Of a stretch of DNA of 64,000 nucleotides, positions 33,071 to 42,970 are shown in pieces (within the stretch, counting starts at the first letter, position 1; every line of letters starts with the position of its first letter). A model generated the notes under the pieces. That model saw only the letters and a program-made list of their open reading frames with translations, had not been told where the DNA came from and searched no databases. A program made the position numbers and the translations under genes. The DNA is from Pararhizobium polonicum (GTDB lineage Bacteria; Pseudomonadota; Alphaproteobacteria; Rhizobiales; Rhizobiaceae): assembly GCF_001687365.1 (NCBI RefSeq), contig NZ_LGLV01000015.1:1-64000 (forward strand), read 5' to 3'.

Positions 33071-35416
33071 CTAGGCTTTCGCTGCGCGCAGGCGCTCCAC
33101 CGCCATCAGCACCCGTTCCGGCGTCGCAGGGGCATCGAGCCTCGGGCATTCGCGGTAGTCTGCGACGCTGGCAACGGCCATCGACAGGGCTTCCAGCACC
33201 GAGATCGGCAGCATGAATGGCGGTTCGCCGACCGCCTTGGAGCGGCCGATGGTCATTTCGGCATTTTCGGCCCATTCCGCCAGTTTGACGTTGAAGATCT
33301 TCGGCCGGTCGGAGGCGAGCGGAATCTTGTAGGTCGATGGCGCATGGGTGCGCAGCCGGCCCTTGGCGTCCCACCAGAGTTCTTCCGTCGTCAGCCAGCC
33401 CATGCCCTGCACGAAGGCACCCTCCACCTGGCCGATATCGATGGCCGGGTTGAGCGACTTGCCGACATCGTGCAGCACATCGACCCGATCGACCATGTAT
33501 TCGCCCGTCAGCGTATCGATCGACACCTCGGAGACGGAAGCGCCATAGGCGAAATAGTAGAACGGTGTGCCGCGCCCGGTATTGCGGTCCCAGTGGATTT
33601 TCGGGGTCTTGTAGAAGCCGGCGGCCGACAGTTGCACGCGGGCGAAATAGGCCTGCTTGATGAAGTCGGGGAAGGGCACCCGTTCCTCGCCGATCTTCAC
33701 GTGGTTCGGCACGAAGCTGATGTTTTCCGCGTCCGTCTGCCAGCGCTCCGCGGCAAAGGCGATCAGCCGTTCCTTGATCTGCCGGGCGGCATCGTAGGCC
33801 GCCATGCCGTTGAGGTCGGAACCGGAGGAGGCGGCGGTCGCCGAGGTGTTCGGCACTTTTCCGGTGGTCGTCGCGGTAATCTTCACATGGGCGATATCGA
33901 CCTGAAAACTCTCGGCCAGAACCTGCGCCACCTTGGTATAGAGCCCCTGGCCCATTTCCGTGCCGCCATGGTTCAGGTGGATCGAGCCGTCCTGATAGAC
34001 ATGTACCAGCGCACCCGCCTGGTTGAAGGCGGTCATGGTGAAGGAAATGCCGAATTTCACCGGCGTCAGGGCAATGCCCTTGCGGATGACACGGCTCGTC
34101 CTGTTGAAGTCGATGATCGCCTTGCGGCGGGCCTGATAACCGGAGCTTTTCTCCAGTTCTGCAACGATGCGGTGGATGATGTTGTCTTCCACCTGCTGGT
34201 GATAGGGCGTCAGATCGCGGCCGGAGCCTTTCTCGCCGTAGAAATTCAGCTTGCGGATCTCCAGCGGATCCTTGCCGAGCGCATAGGCAATTTCCTCGAT
34301 GATCCGCTCGCCGCCGACCATGCCCTGCGGGCCGCCGAAGCCGCGATAGGCGGTGTTGGAGACGGTATGCGTCTTCAAGGGTTGCGAGGTGAGTTTTACG
34401 TGCGGATAGAAATAGGAGCTGTCGGCATGAAACAGCGCACGGTCGGTGACCGGGCCGGACAGGTCCGAGGAATAGCCGCAGCGCGCCGCATAGTTGGCCT
34501 TGACCGCATGGATGCGGCCGTCGTCGTCAAAGCCGACCTCGTAATCGACGAGAAAGTCGTGTCGCTTGCCGGTCGCCGTCATATCCTCGTCGCGGTCGGG
34601 CCGGAATTTGACGGCGCGGTTGAGCTTCTTGGCAGCGACGGCTGCGAGTGCAGCGAACTGGTTGCCCTGCGTTTCCTTGCCGCCGAAACCGCCGCCCATG
34701 CGGCGGACCTGCACGGTGACCGCATTGGAGGGAACGCCCAGCACATGGCCAACCATGTGCTGCACCTCGCTCGGATGCTGCGTCGAAGACCAGACGGTGA
34801 TCTCGTCGTCTTCGCCGGGAATGGCCATGGCGATATGGCTTTCGAGGTAGAAATGCTCCTGGCCACCGATCCGCATCCGGCCGGTGAGCCGACGGGGCGA
34901 TAGTTCAAGTTCCGCCTCGGCATCGCCGCGCGACAAGGTCAATGGCTTGGTGACGACCTCGGCGCCATTGTCCAGCGCGTCGAGAATATCCGTATGGTGC
35001 GGCAGATCGCGATAGGTGATCTTCGCCTTGCGGGCCGCACGCCGGGCGATATTGCGGGTTTCGGCGATGACGGCGAAGGCCGGCTGGCCGTGAAACTGCA
35101 CCAGGCCATCGGCCAGCACCGGCTCGTCGTCGAGATGGCTGGGGCTGATATCGTTGGAATGCGGCATGTCCTTCGCGGTCAGCACGCAGACGACGCCGGG
35201 ATAGCCCTCGACCCCGGACAGGTCCATCGACAGGATTTCGGCATGGGCGCGATCGGTCATGCCGAGTGCCCCATGCAGCGTTCCCGCCGGTTCGGGAATG
35301 TCGTCGATATAGTCGGCGGTGCCGGAGACATGCTTGTGGGCGCTGTCGTGGCGCAGGGACGAATGCATCGGGCCTGTGATCGTCTTGCGCTCTTCGAAGG
35401 TGGATTTGTCCATCAT
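33071..35416 (-). CDS. xdhB: Xanthine dehydrogenase, molybdopterin-binding subunit XdhB
   Basis: This 781-residue large subunit carries the molybdenum cofactor and oxidises hypoxanthine and xanthine. It has the cofactor motifs GGGFGGKETQ and TAYRGFGGPQG, the N-terminal VSGTADYIDDIPEP, and the active-site glutamate region KAVGEPPFMLP near the C-terminus. It begins at ATG 35416 or 35413 (MMDKSTF) with GGAG upstream; the frame runs on into the RIME-like repeat, which is not coding. It lies downstream of xdhA with the repeat between them. Confidence 0.95.
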   Translation of the reverse strand: MMDKSTFEERKTITGPMHSSLRHDSAHKHVSGTADYIDDIPEPAGTLHGALGMTDRAHAEILSMDLSGVEGYPGVVCVLTAKDMPHSNDISPSHLDDEPVLADGLVQFHGQPAFAVIAETRNIARRAARKAKITYRDLPHHTDILDALDNGAEVVTKPLTLSRGDAEAELELSPRRLTGRMRIGGQEHFYLESHIAMAIPGEDDEITVWSSTQHPSEVQHMVGHVLGVPSNAVTVQVRRMGGGFGGKETQGNQFAALAAVAAKKLNRAVKFRPDRDEDMTATGKRHDFLVDYEVGFDDDGRIHAVKANYAARCGYSSDLSGPVTDRALFHADSSYFYPHVKLTSQPLKTHTVSNTAYRGFGGPQGMVGGERIIEEIAYALGKDPLEIRKLNFYGEKGSGRDLTPYHQQVEDNIIHRIVAELEKSSGYQARRKAIIDFNRTSRVIRKGIALTPVKFGISFTMTAFNQAGALVHVYQDGSIHLNHGGTEMGQGLYTKVAQVLAESFQVDIAHVKITATTTGKVPNTSATAASSGSDLNGMAAYDAARQIKERLIAFAAERWQTDAENISFVPNHVKIGEERVPFPDFIKQAYFARVQLSAAGFYKTPKIHWDRNTGRGTPFYYFAYGASVSEVSIDTLTGEYMVDRVDVLHDVGKSLNPAIDIGQVEGAFVQGMGWLTTEELWWDAKGRLRTHAPSTYKIPLASDRPKIFNVKLAEWAENAEMTIGRSKAVGEPPFMLPISVLEALSMAVASVADYRECPRLDAPATPERVLMAVERLRAAKA

Positions 35417-35442
35417 GTCTGGCTCCGATTGGTGGCGCGTGT

Positions 35443-35557
35443 GCCCCTCATCCGGCCTGTCGGCCACCTCCTTCCCGTCGAAACGGGGAGAAGGGACAAG
35501 CGGCATGCCTGGTCATTCCCTCTGCCTGCTTGCGGGGAGAGGGTTAGGGTGAGGGGC
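35443..35557. repeat. RIME-like mosaic palindromic repeat, copy 2
   Basis: This 115-bp element shares the GCCCCTCATCC start, the ACGGGGAGAAGGGACAAGCG core and the GAGAGGGTTAGGGTGAGGGG end with copy 1, each written here within 20 bases. Its left hairpin arm is degenerate, and the middle is about 35 bp shorter. It fills the gap between xdhA and xdhB. Confidence 0.85.
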
Positions 35558-35582
35558 TGTTCCAGCCCGATCTTAGCGGTGC

Positions 35583-37058
35583 TCATGCCGTCACCTCGAA
35601 CCGGACGAGTTCCGCCTTTTCCCCCGACGTCTCCAGGAAAAACCGCAGCAGCAGATTTTTCGCCGTCAGCATGCGATAGGCCGCCGTTGCCCGCCAGTCG
35701 CTCAGCGGCTGGTAGTCCTGTTCGAATGCGGCCTGCGCCAGGTTTACCGTCTCCTCGCTCCAGAGCTTGCCGATCAGTGCCGCCTCGACAGCAGCAGCTC
35801 GTTTCGGCGTGCCTGCCATGCCGCCAAACGCGATCCGTGCCGAGGTCACGAGGCCAGCGCTATCGAGCGCGATGCGGAAGGCGCCGCAGAGCGCCGAGAT
35901 ATCCTCATCCCGGCGCTTGGAAATCTTGTAGACCGCGAAATGATCGTCCTCCGGCAGGTTCGGCACGAAGACGCTTTCGACGAATTCGCCGGGCTTGCGG
36001 TCCTGCCGGCCATAGTCGATGAAATAATCTTCAAGCGGCACGGTGCGCTGTCCGGCCTTCGATCGCAGGGTGATGCTGGCGCCAAGCGCGATCAATGGCG
36101 GCGGGGTGTCGCCGATCGGCGAGCCGTTGGCGATATTGCCGCCGATCGTGCCCATATTGCGCACCTGCTGGCCGCCGAGCCGGTCGAGCATCTGGCCGAA
36201 GGCGGGGTAGCGCGCCGAAATCAGATCGAAGGCGGCCGTGTAGCTGACGCCGGCGCCGATGGTGATGCCATCGGCTGTTTCGCCAACGGACTGGAGGTCT
36301 TCGAGCCCGTTGATGAAGATGACGGGGTTGAGCTCGCGCATCTGCTTGGTGACCCAGAGGCCGACATCGGTGGAGCCCGCGACGATGGTCGCCGTGGGGT
36401 ACTCCGCCAGCAGCTCGGCAAGATCGGCGGCGGTGCCGGGCACGATCATGCTGGTTTCCCCATCGGACAGCCGGATCGTGTCGGCCGAGTGGATGGCTTT
36501 GAGTTTCGCGGTGATCTCTCTACGCACCTTGACGATCGGATCGAAGACCGCGTCCGGCCTTGCCTGCGCGACGGCCTCTGCCGCCTTGACGATTGGCTCG
36601 TAGCCTGTGCACCGACAGAGATTGCCCTGCAGCGCCTTCTCGATACCGGCGCGGCCGGGGTTGTCGTTCGAGAGCCAGAGCCCATAGAGCGACATGACGA
36701 AACCGGGCGTGCAGAAACCGCATTGCGAGCCGTGATAATCGACCATGGCCTGCTGAACCGGGTGCAGCGTTCCGTCCTTTGCCGCCAGATGCTCGACGGT
36801 GACGACGTGGGTGGCATTCAGCGAGCCGGTGAAGCGGATACAGGCATTGACGCTCTCATAGACAAGACCATCGCCCGCAAGGCGGCCGACGAGGACGGTG
36901 CAGGCGCCGCAGTCGCCTTCCGCGCAGCCTTCCTTGGTTCCCGTCAACCGGCGCTCGAGGCGCAGGAAATCCAGCAGCGTCGCGGTTGGCTGCACGGCGC
37001 TCAGCGCAATCTCCCGGTCGTTCAGGATGAAGCGGATGCTGCCGGTGGATTGTGTCAT
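35583..37058 (-). CDS. xdhA: Xanthine dehydrogenase small subunit XdhA (2Fe-2S and FAD)
   Basis: This 491-residue subunit carries two [2Fe-2S] clusters and FAD. The plant-type cluster cysteines are C45, C50, C53 and C73 ([13 protein letters not shown]); the second set is C113, C116, C148 and C150 (CGFCTPGF and NLCRCTGY). The FAD-binding domain starts near residue 190, with [16 protein letters not shown] and [15 protein letters not shown]. It is the first gene of xdhABC; ATG 37058 has GAAGAG upstream. A possible promoter TTGTCA-N16-CATAGT lies in the divergent region shared with glpK. Confidence 0.95.
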   Translation of the reverse strand: MTQSTGSIRFILNDREIALSAVQPTATLLDFLRLERRLTGTKEGCAEGDCGACTVLVGRLAGDGLVYESVNACIRFTGSLNATHVVTVEHLAAKDGTLHPVQQAMVDYHGSQCGFCTPGFVMSLYGLWLSNDNPGRAGIEKALQGNLCRCTGYEPIVKAAEAVAQARPDAVFDPIVKVRREITAKLKAIHSADTIRLSDGETSMIVPGTAADLAELLAEYPTATIVAGSTDVGLWVTKQMRELNPVIFINGLEDLQSVGETADGITIGAGVSYTAAFDLISARYPAFGQMLDRLGGQQVRNMGTIGGNIANGSPIGDTPPPLIALGASITLRSKAGQRTVPLEDYFIDYGRQDRKPGEFVESVFVPNLPEDDHFAVYKISKRRDEDISALCGAFRIALDSAGLVTSARIAFGGMAGTPKRAAAVEAALIGKLWSEETVNLAQAAFEQDYQPLSDWRATAAYRMLTAKNLLLRFFLETSGEKAELVRFEVTA

Positions 37059-37175
37059 GGGGTCTCTTCTTTTTATTGCGACTCTTGAAACTATGCCCAA
37101 AACCGGCACCGTGACAATTGCGTTTTTGCTATCGCACACCCGGCTCTTTTACATGTATGAAAGCGCCTGCCCTTG

Positions 37176-37202
37176 CGTTTTGTTTTCGTTTGACATTCGT
37201 TT
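37176..37202. promoter_or_regulatory. Three CGTTT direct repeats at 11-bp spacing before glpK
   Basis: CGTTT occurs at 37176-37180, 37187-37191 and 37198-37202, exactly 11 bp apart. The array overlaps a -35-like TTGACA (37190-37195). Short tandem sites with about one-turn spacing are typical of DeoR-type repressors, and GlpR is the usual repressor of glycerol genes; the assignment here is inference. Confidence 0.5.
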
Positions 37203-37281
37203 TTGCATCGTATTGAAGTTTTTGAAATGGCTTGCCGTCTTGAGGAGAGAATGCGGGCTTAAAAACGTTGGGAGGGGCAAG

Positions 37282-38775
37282 ATGAGCGGATATGTTCTCG
37301 CAATCGATCAGGGCACGACATCGAGCCGGGCGATCGTTTTTGACAAAGACCAGAAAATCATCGGCTCCGGGCAAAAGGAATTCAAGCAGCATTTCCCGAA
37401 ATCCGGCTGGGTCGAGCACGATCCCGAGGAAATCTGGGATACCGTCGTCTGGACGATCAAGGAAGCGATCCACAAGGCCGGTATTCAGGCCAGCGACCTG
37501 TCGGCCATTGGCATCACCAACCAGCGCGAAACGGTGGTCGTCTGGGAACGCGACAGCGGCAAACCGATCCACAATGCCATTGTCTGGCAGGATCGCCGCA
37601 CCGCGTCCTATTGCGACAAGCTGAAACGCCAGGGGCTGGAAAAGACGTTTGCCAAGAAGACTGGCCTGCTGCTCGACCCCTATTTTTCGGGGACCAAACT
37701 TTCCTGGATGCTTGCCAACGTCAAGGGTGCGCGAGCGCGCGGCGCCAAGAGCGAATTGTGCTTCGGCACGGTCGATACCTTCCTCATCTGGCGGCTGACG
37801 GGGGGGAAATCCTTCGTGACCGATGCGACCAACGCTTCCCGCACGCTGATGTTCAACATCGCCACCAATGACTGGGACCGCGATCTGCTGGAAATCCTGC
37901 GGGTTCCCGAGGCAATGCTGCCGGAGGTTCTCGATTGTGCTGCCGATTTCGGCGTCACGGATGCATCGATCTTCGGCGCGGCAATTCCGATCCTCGGCGT
38001 TGCCGGAGACCAGCAGGCGGCGACCATCGGCCAGGCCTGCTTCCAGCCGGGTATGATGAAATCCACCTATGGCACCGGCTGCTTCGCGCTGTTGAACACC
38101 GGCAAGGATATCGTCCGTTCGAAGAACCGGCTGTTGACGACGATTGCCTATCGTCTCGACGGCGAAACCACCTATGCGCTGGAAGGCTCGATCTTCGTTG
38201 CCGGTGCCGCCGTCCAGTGGCTGCGCGATGGTCTCAAGGTCATCAAGGCAGCGTCGGATACCGGCACGCTCGCCGAAAGCGCTGATCCGTCGCAGGAGGT
38301 CTATCTGGTGCCGGCCTTCACCGGGCTTGGCGCCCCGCATTGGGATCCGGATGCACGCGGCGCCATCTTCGGCATGACACGCAATACCGGCCCGGCCGAA
38401 TTCGCCCGCGCAGCGCTTGAGGCCGTTTGCTACCAGACGCGCGACCTGCTCGATGCCATGCACAAGGACTGGAAGACCGACGGCAAGGAGACCGTGCTGC
38501 GCGTCGACGGCGGCATGGTCGCTTCCGACTGGACGATGCAGCGCCTGTCCGACCTGCTCGACGCCCCGGTCGACCGGCCGACCATTCTGGAGACCACGGC
38601 ACTTGGCGTCGCCTGGCTTGCCGGCAGCCGGGCAGGGGTCTGGCCGAACCAGAAGGATTTCGCCAGGTCCTGGGCGCGCGACCAGCGCTTCGAACCGGCG
38701 ATGGACGAGAAGACGCGGGCCGGCAAGCTGAAGGGCTGGCGCAATGCGGTGCGGCGGACGCTGAGCGACGGTTAG
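37282..38775 (+). CDS. glpK: Glycerol kinase
   Basis: This 497-residue FGGY-family kinase phosphorylates glycerol to sn-glycerol 3-phosphate. It shows the N-terminal phosphate loop [52 protein letters not shown] and the C-terminal FGGY signature region [15 protein letters not shown]. Its length is standard. GGGAGGGG lies 5 nt before the ATG; a longer frame upstream is not used. No glpD or glycerol transporter is adjacent. Regulation may act through the CGTTT repeat array upstream. Confidence 0.96.
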   Translation: MSGYVLAIDQGTTSSRAIVFDKDQKIIGSGQKEFKQHFPKSGWVEHDPEEIWDTVVWTIKEAIHKAGIQASDLSAIGITNQRETVVVWERDSGKPIHNAIVWQDRRTASYCDKLKRQGLEKTFAKKTGLLLDPYFSGTKLSWMLANVKGARARGAKSELCFGTVDTFLIWRLTGGKSFVTDATNASRTLMFNIATNDWDRDLLEILRVPEAMLPEVLDCAADFGVTDASIFGAAIPILGVAGDQQAATIGQACFQPGMMKSTYGTGCFALLNTGKDIVRSKNRLLTTIAYRLDGETTYALEGSIFVAGAAVQWLRDGLKVIKAASDTGTLAESADPSQEVYLVPAFTGLGAPHWDPDARGAIFGMTRNTGPAEFARAALEAVCYQTRDLLDAMHKDWKTDGKETVLRVDGGMVASDWTMQRLSDLLDAPVDRPTILETTALGVAWLAGSRAGVWPNQKDFARSWARDQRFEPAMDEKTRAGKLKGWRNAVRRTLSDG

Positions 38776-38799
38776 CAAATATTGTCTTCGATCGCCAAA

Positions 38800-38817
38800 T
38801 GTAGTAACGTTGCTACA
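38800..38817. promoter_or_regulatory. Operator-like palindrome before the 38.8 kb toxin-antitoxin pair
   Basis: TGTAGTAAC and GTTGCTACA form an 18-bp palindrome with one mismatch per arm, ending 16 bp before the antitoxin ATG. Position and symmetry suggest autoregulation by the antitoxin. Confidence 0.6.
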
Positions 38818-38833
38818 ATTGATGGAGGCGCCG

Positions 38834-39139
38834 ATGAGCACCACATTTTCCAGCCGGGAATTCAACCAGGACACGGGCCGGGCCAAGAAGGCTGCGGTGG
38901 ATGGCCCCGTGTTCATCACTGACCGGGGCCGGCCGGCGCATGTGCTACTGTCGATCGAAGAGTATCAGAAGCTGACACGTGACAGAAGCGATCTCCCGGA
39001 TGCGGAAGCCTCTGGTCAAAACCATAAGAAGAATATCCTCGAACTTCTGGCTATGCCGGGATTGGAGGACATTGATGACGACTTCGAGTTTCCCGAAATG
39101 AAGGGGGACTGGGGTCTTAAAGTCCCCGATTTCTCGTGA
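38834..39139 (+). CDS. Phd/YefM-family antitoxin
   Basis: This 101-residue antitoxin begins MSTTFSSREFNQDTGRAKKA and continues DGPVFITDRGRPAHVLLSIE, the Phd/YefM DNA-binding fold. A long acidic C-terminus (LEDIDDDFEFPEMKGDWG) should wrap the toxin. GGAGG lies 5 nt before the ATG. The stop overlaps the start of the PIN-domain toxin (GTGA). It is likely autoregulated through the palindrome at 38800-38817. Confidence 0.9.
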   Translation: MSTTFSSREFNQDTGRAKKAAVDGPVFITDRGRPAHVLLSIEEYQKLTRDRSDLPDAEASGQNHKKNILELLAMPGLEDIDDDFEFPEMKGDWGLKVPDFS

Positions 39140-39558
39140 AGTATATTCTTGATACCAACGTCATTTCCGAGTTTCGCAAGGCTGCCAGCGGCAGATGTCA
39201 TCCGCGCGTGAAGGATTGGGTCGAGACCGTCGATCCGGAAGAGATGTACCTTTCCGTCATCACGCTTATGGAGCTGGAGGTCGGCTATCTGTCGTTGAGG
39301 CGTCGTGATCAGCTGCAGGCTGTGCGCCTAAAAGCTTGGATATCAGACTATATTCCGAGGATTTTCAGGGATCGCATTCTGGTATTTGACGAAGCGGTGG
39401 CTCTTGTTTGTGCTGGCTTGCATGTCCCAGATAAACGGCCGGAGCGGGATGCGATCATCGCTGCCACGGCGCTTTGCTACGGCCTGACTGTCGTTACCCG
39501 CAATACCCGGGATTTCATCGGCACCGGCGTGCGTCTGCTTAACCCATGGGAATCGTGA
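39136..39558 (+). CDS. PIN-domain toxin, FitB/VapC type
   Basis: This 140-residue PIN-domain ribonuclease has ILDTNVISEFRK (D6), MELEVGYLSLRR, the DAIIAATALCYGLTVVTRN motif and a final DF. The LDTNVISE...GVLLLNPW style is that of FitB/VapC proteins. Translation starts at GTG 39136, overlapping the antitoxin stop by 4 nt. Its RNA target is unknown. Confidence 0.9.
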   Translation: MKYILDTNVISEFRKAASGRCHPRVKDWVETVDPEEMYLSVITLMELEVGYLSLRRRDQLQAVRLKAWISDYIPRIFRDRILVFDEAVALVCAGLHVPDKRPERDAIIAATALCYGLTVVTRNTRDFIGTGVRLLNPWES

Positions 39559-39676
39559 CCCTTCTGGAAACGCACTGTTTCAAGCGTTGCGCTGTGATGC
39601 GCCTGCAATGTTGATTATCTGAGCTATCGAAACACTCTCTTCGCCCCATCGGGCTGATCGAACAGGCAGGAATCTC

Positions 39677-40735
39677 ATGGAACTCGGTCTTTATACCTTC
39701 GGAGACGTACACCCGCAGGCGCCGGACGGGCGCGGCAGGGAAGGCGAGGAGCGGGTTCGCCAACTGATCGAGGAAATCGAGCTGGCCGATCAGGTCGGGC
39801 TCGACGTCTTCGGGCTTGGCGAGCATCACCGGCCGGATTATGTCGCCTCCGCTCCGGCAATGATCCTTGCAGCCGCTGCCGCCCGGACCAAAAACATCAA
39901 ATTGACCAGCGCCGTTACGGTGCTGAGCTCGGACGATCCAGTGCGGGTGTTCCAGCAGTTTGCGACACTGGACCTGATTTCCAATGGCCGGGCCGAGATC
40001 ATGGCGGGGCGAGGCTCGTTCATCGAGTCCTTCCCGTTGTTCGGCTACGATCTCGAGGACTATGACCAGCTGTTTTCCGAAAAACTGGAGCTGTTGCTGG
40101 CGATCCGCGACGGCGAAAAGGTCACATGGTCCGGCGAGAAGCGCGCGGCGATCAATGATCGCGGTGTCTATCCGCGCCCTGTGAACGATCCGCTTCCGGT
40201 CTGGATTGCTGTTGGCGGCACGCCGCAGTCGGTGGCCCGTGCCGGTGCGCTTGGCCTACCGGTGGCGCTGGCAATCATCGGCGGCGAGCCGGCGCGCTAT
40301 GCGCCGCTGTTCGATCTCTATCGCGAGGCTGCGCGCCGGGCGGGGCAGGATGCGGGCAAGCTGAAGACCAGCATCAACGTCCACGGCTTCATCGCCGATA
40401 CGACGGAAAAGGCTGGCGACCAGTTCTACGGTCCGCAGGCCGAGGTGATGAACCGCATCGGCCGCGAGCGTGGCTGGGGGCCGACCAGCCGGGCGCATTT
40501 CAACCAGTCGATCGGACCGGACGGCAACCTCTTTCTTGGCGATCCCGATGCGGTGGCGGAAAAGATCGTCCGCCATCAGAAGATCTTCAAGAACGATCGC
40601 TTCCTCCTGCAGATGGCGATCGGCCTGATGCCGCATGACCAGATCATGCGTGGCATCGAACTGTACGGAACGAAGGTGGCGCCGCTGGTGCGGGCGGCGC
40701 TGGCGGACGGCAAGAAACAGCCGGAAATCGCCTGA
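39677..40735 (+). CDS. LLM-class flavin-dependent oxidoreductase (luciferase-like)
   Basis: This 352-residue protein of the bacterial luciferase-like monooxygenase superfamily is a TIM barrel, with [14 protein letters not shown] at the start, [40 protein letters not shown] and [20 protein letters not shown]. The conserved GxGEHH and [13 protein letters not shown] segments are typical of FMN-dependent members. The substrate cannot be predicted. AGGCAGGA lies 6 nt before the ATG. The gene appears monocistronic, 118 nt downstream of the toxin gene. Confidence 0.85.
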   Translation: MELGLYTFGDVHPQAPDGRGREGEERVRQLIEEIELADQVGLDVFGLGEHHRPDYVASAPAMILAAAAARTKNIKLTSAVTVLSSDDPVRVFQQFATLDLISNGRAEIMAGRGSFIESFPLFGYDLEDYDQLFSEKLELLLAIRDGEKVTWSGEKRAAINDRGVYPRPVNDPLPVWIAVGGTPQSVARAGALGLPVALAIIGGEPARYAPLFDLYREAARRAGQDAGKLKTSINVHGFIADTTEKAGDQFYGPQAEVMNRIGRERGWGPTSRAHFNQSIGPDGNLFLGDPDAVAEKIVRHQKIFKNDRFLLQMAIGLMPHDQIMRGIELYGTKVAPLVRAALADGKKQPEIA

Positions 40736-40812
40736 AATCGTCGTTTTCCTGCCGATGATGTCTGGATCGGCCGCTTTCGGCGCGTTACATAAACAGCCGA
40801 AAGCGAGAGACG

Positions 40813-41562
40813 ATGACACTCAACAACGACGAAGACCTCGAGCGGCTGAAGGAAATCGGCCGGATCTGCGCCAATGCGATACAGGTGATGGCAACGGCGC
40901 TGGAGCCGGGCATGACGACGGCGGAGCTCGATGCCATCGGCCGCAAGGTTCTGGAGGATGCCGGTGCCCGTTCTGCGCCGGAACTCTCCTATAATTTTCC
41001 CGGTGCCACCTGTATCAGCGTCAACGAGGAAGTCGCCCATGGCATACCGGGCGCGCGCATCATTCAGGCCGGCGATCTCGTCAATATCGATGTTTCGGCC
41101 GAAAAGAACGGCCTGTTTGCCGATACCGGCGCGTCCTTTGCCGTTCCGCCCATCAAGCCGCAGATCGAACGTCTCTGTCGCGATGGCAAGAGGGCCATGT
41201 GGGTCGGGCTGAACGAGGTGAAATCAGGCAAGCCGCTGGCGGCGATCGGCAATGCCATCGGCAGCTTTGCCAGGAAAAACCGCTATACGCTCATCACCAA
41301 TCTTGCCAGCCACGGCGTTGGCCGTTCGCTGCATGAGGAGCCGACGGAAATCGCCACCTGGCCGGACAAGCACGAGAAGCGGCGGATGACCGACGGCATG
41401 GTCTTTACCGTTGAGCCGTTCCTGTCGCTGGGCGCGCAATGGGCCGAGGGTGGCGATGACGAATGGACGCTGCTGAGCGAACCGCGCGCGCCGACGGTTC
41501 AATACGAGCACACGGTCGTGGTGACGCGCAACGGGCCGCTGGTCGTCACCCTGCCGGGTTGA
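40813..41562 (+). CDS. map: Type I methionine aminopeptidase
   Basis: This 249-residue pita-bread enzyme removes N-terminal methionine. The metal ligands are visible in order: the two Asp in NIDVSAEKNGLFADTGA, His in SHGVGRSLHEEP, Glu in FTVEPFL and Glu in VQYEHTVVV; the substrate His is in EEVAHGIPG. It is shorter than classical Map by a few residues and lacks the N-terminal zinc-finger extension. It is not beside ribosomal genes, so it may be a second, non-essential paralogue. GAGAGACG precedes the ATG. Confidence 0.9.
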   Translation: MTLNNDEDLERLKEIGRICANAIQVMATALEPGMTTAELDAIGRKVLEDAGARSAPELSYNFPGATCISVNEEVAHGIPGARIIQAGDLVNIDVSAEKNGLFADTGASFAVPPIKPQIERLCRDGKRAMWVGLNEVKSGKPLAAIGNAIGSFARKNRYTLITNLASHGVGRSLHEEPTEIATWPDKHEKRRMTDGMVFTVEPFLSLGAQWAEGGDDEWTLLSEPRAPTVQYEHTVVVTRNGPLVVTLPG

Positions 41563-41646
41563 TCGCGCCGTTGCATTCACGCGGCTGAATGGCACCATCA
41601 ATTTTTATCGTTTGTCGTCGCCGTGTTGCATTGCGATAGACGAGGC

Positions 41647-42846
41647 ATGACCACGCTGGACCGCCCGTTGCACCAAAATCTTGCTCCCACTGCCTTTGCG
41701 GGCGCCATCGCCATGGCGGTCGCCATGGGCTTCGGCCGATTTTCCTATACGCCGATCCTGCCCGGCATGATGACGGATCTCGGGCTGACCCCGGCCAATG
41801 CCGGGTTGATCGCCGCGGCCAATTTCATCGGCTATCTGCTCGGTGCCATTGCTGCCGGCTATGGCTGGGCGGCCGGACGGGAGAGGGCCATCGCCCTGTC
41901 GGCGCTGGCCGCAACGGCGGCGCTGCTTCTCGCCATGGGGCTGACATCGTCGTTGCTGCTGTTCTCCCTCATCCGCTTTCTCGCCGGCGTGGCCAGCGCC
42001 TTCACCATGATCTTCACGTCGGCGATTGTCCTGAGCCGGGGGATGGCTGCCGGCAATCCGCATGTCCAGTCGGTGCATTTCGGCGGTGTCGGCATGGGCA
42101 TCGCGCTCTCCTCGCTGATGGTCTTCCTTTTGCCGGCGGGTGGCTTCGGCCTGTTTGCCAGCTGGCAGGCGGCCTGGTTCGGCGGCGCTGTCATCGCCTG
42201 TCTCGGGACGGTCATCGTGGCAGTGCTTCTGCCTGAAGGCCCGGCAGCGGGGAAAAGCGGCGAGGCGGAAAAGCCGCTGGTCTGGACCCGCCCGCTGGTG
42301 GTCGTCACGCTCACCTACGGCCTGTTCGGTTTCGGCTATATCATCACCGCCACCTTTCTCGTCGCCATGGCACGGCAGGGGGCGAGCGACCATACGGTCG
42401 AATTCCTCGCCTGGTTCATCACCGGCCTGAGCGCCGCCGTGTCGGTGCACATCTGGCGCCGTGCCGTGCCGCGTCTGGGGATCGTCGGTGTCTATCTCGC
42501 TGGTCTGCTGGTCGAGGCTATCGGGCTGGTCCTGACGGTTTCGCTGCCATCGCCCTATGCGCCGCTGATCGGCGGGCTGCTGCTCGGGCTGACCTTCATC
42601 ATGGTCACGGCCTATGGCCTGCAGATCGGCCGCGCGCTGGCGCCCGCCAGCCCGCGCAAGGCGCTGGCCTTCATGACCGCCGCCTTCGGCGTCGGCCAGA
42701 TCGCCGGCCCGCTGGTGGCCGGATGGCTGGCGCAGGGCAGCGGCAGCTTCACCGCGTCAACGCTTTTGGCGGCAGGGGTGCTTTTGTTCTGCGCCGCGCT
42801 GACCGGGCTGGAGATACGCCGGATCGTCGCCGCGGCCGGTGCATGA
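41647..42846 (+). CDS. YbfB/YjiJ-family MFS transporter
   Basis: This 399-residue integral membrane protein with about twelve helices has the YbfB/YjiJ start AMAVAMGFGRFSYTPILPGM, followed by the second-helix segment ANFIGYLLGAIAAGY. The central loop (LLPEGPAAGKSGEAEK) separates two six-helix halves. The family's substrates are mostly undefined. The ATG at 41647 with GAGG upstream is preferred over 41623. It stands between map and bacA, both on the same strand, but with separate intergenic regions. Confidence 0.85.
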   Translation: MTTLDRPLHQNLAPTAFAGAIAMAVAMGFGRFSYTPILPGMMTDLGLTPANAGLIAAANFIGYLLGAIAAGYGWAAGRERAIALSALAATAALLLAMGLTSSLLLFSLIRFLAGVASAFTMIFTSAIVLSRGMAAGNPHVQSVHFGGVGMGIALSSLMVFLLPAGGFGLFASWQAAWFGGAVIACLGTVIVAVLLPEGPAAGKSGEAEKPLVWTRPLVVVTLTYGLFGFGYIITATFLVAMARQGASDHTVEFLAWFITGLSAAVSVHIWRRAVPRLGIVGVYLAGLLVEAIGLVLTVSLPSPYAPLIGGLLLGLTFIMVTAYGLQIGRALAPASPRKALAFMTAAFGVGQIAGPLVAGWLAQGSGSFTASTLLAAGVLLFCAALTGLEIRRIVAAAGA

Positions 42847-42892
42847 GCGACTGACGATTAAATAACGGTAACGTTGGCTTGGCGTGATTGGC

Positions 42893-42911
42893 AGGGCAGG
42901 GATTTTGCCCT
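42893..42911. terminator. Small hairpin between the MFS gene and bacA
   Basis: AGGGCA (42893-42898) pairs with TGCCCT (42906-42911) around a 7-nt loop. It may end MFS transcription or lie in the bacA leader; it is short and lacks a T-run. Confidence 0.35.
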
Positions 42912-42970
42912 AGTTTCGCTGCTTCGAAGCGTGGGTGTTCACCCACCTCAAGAAACGCGAGTGTTGCCTC

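Noticed and set aside
32678-34903. A 741-codon plus-strand open frame opposite xdhB and xdhC
   Set aside because: Antisense to clear molybdenum enzyme genes; no family similarity.
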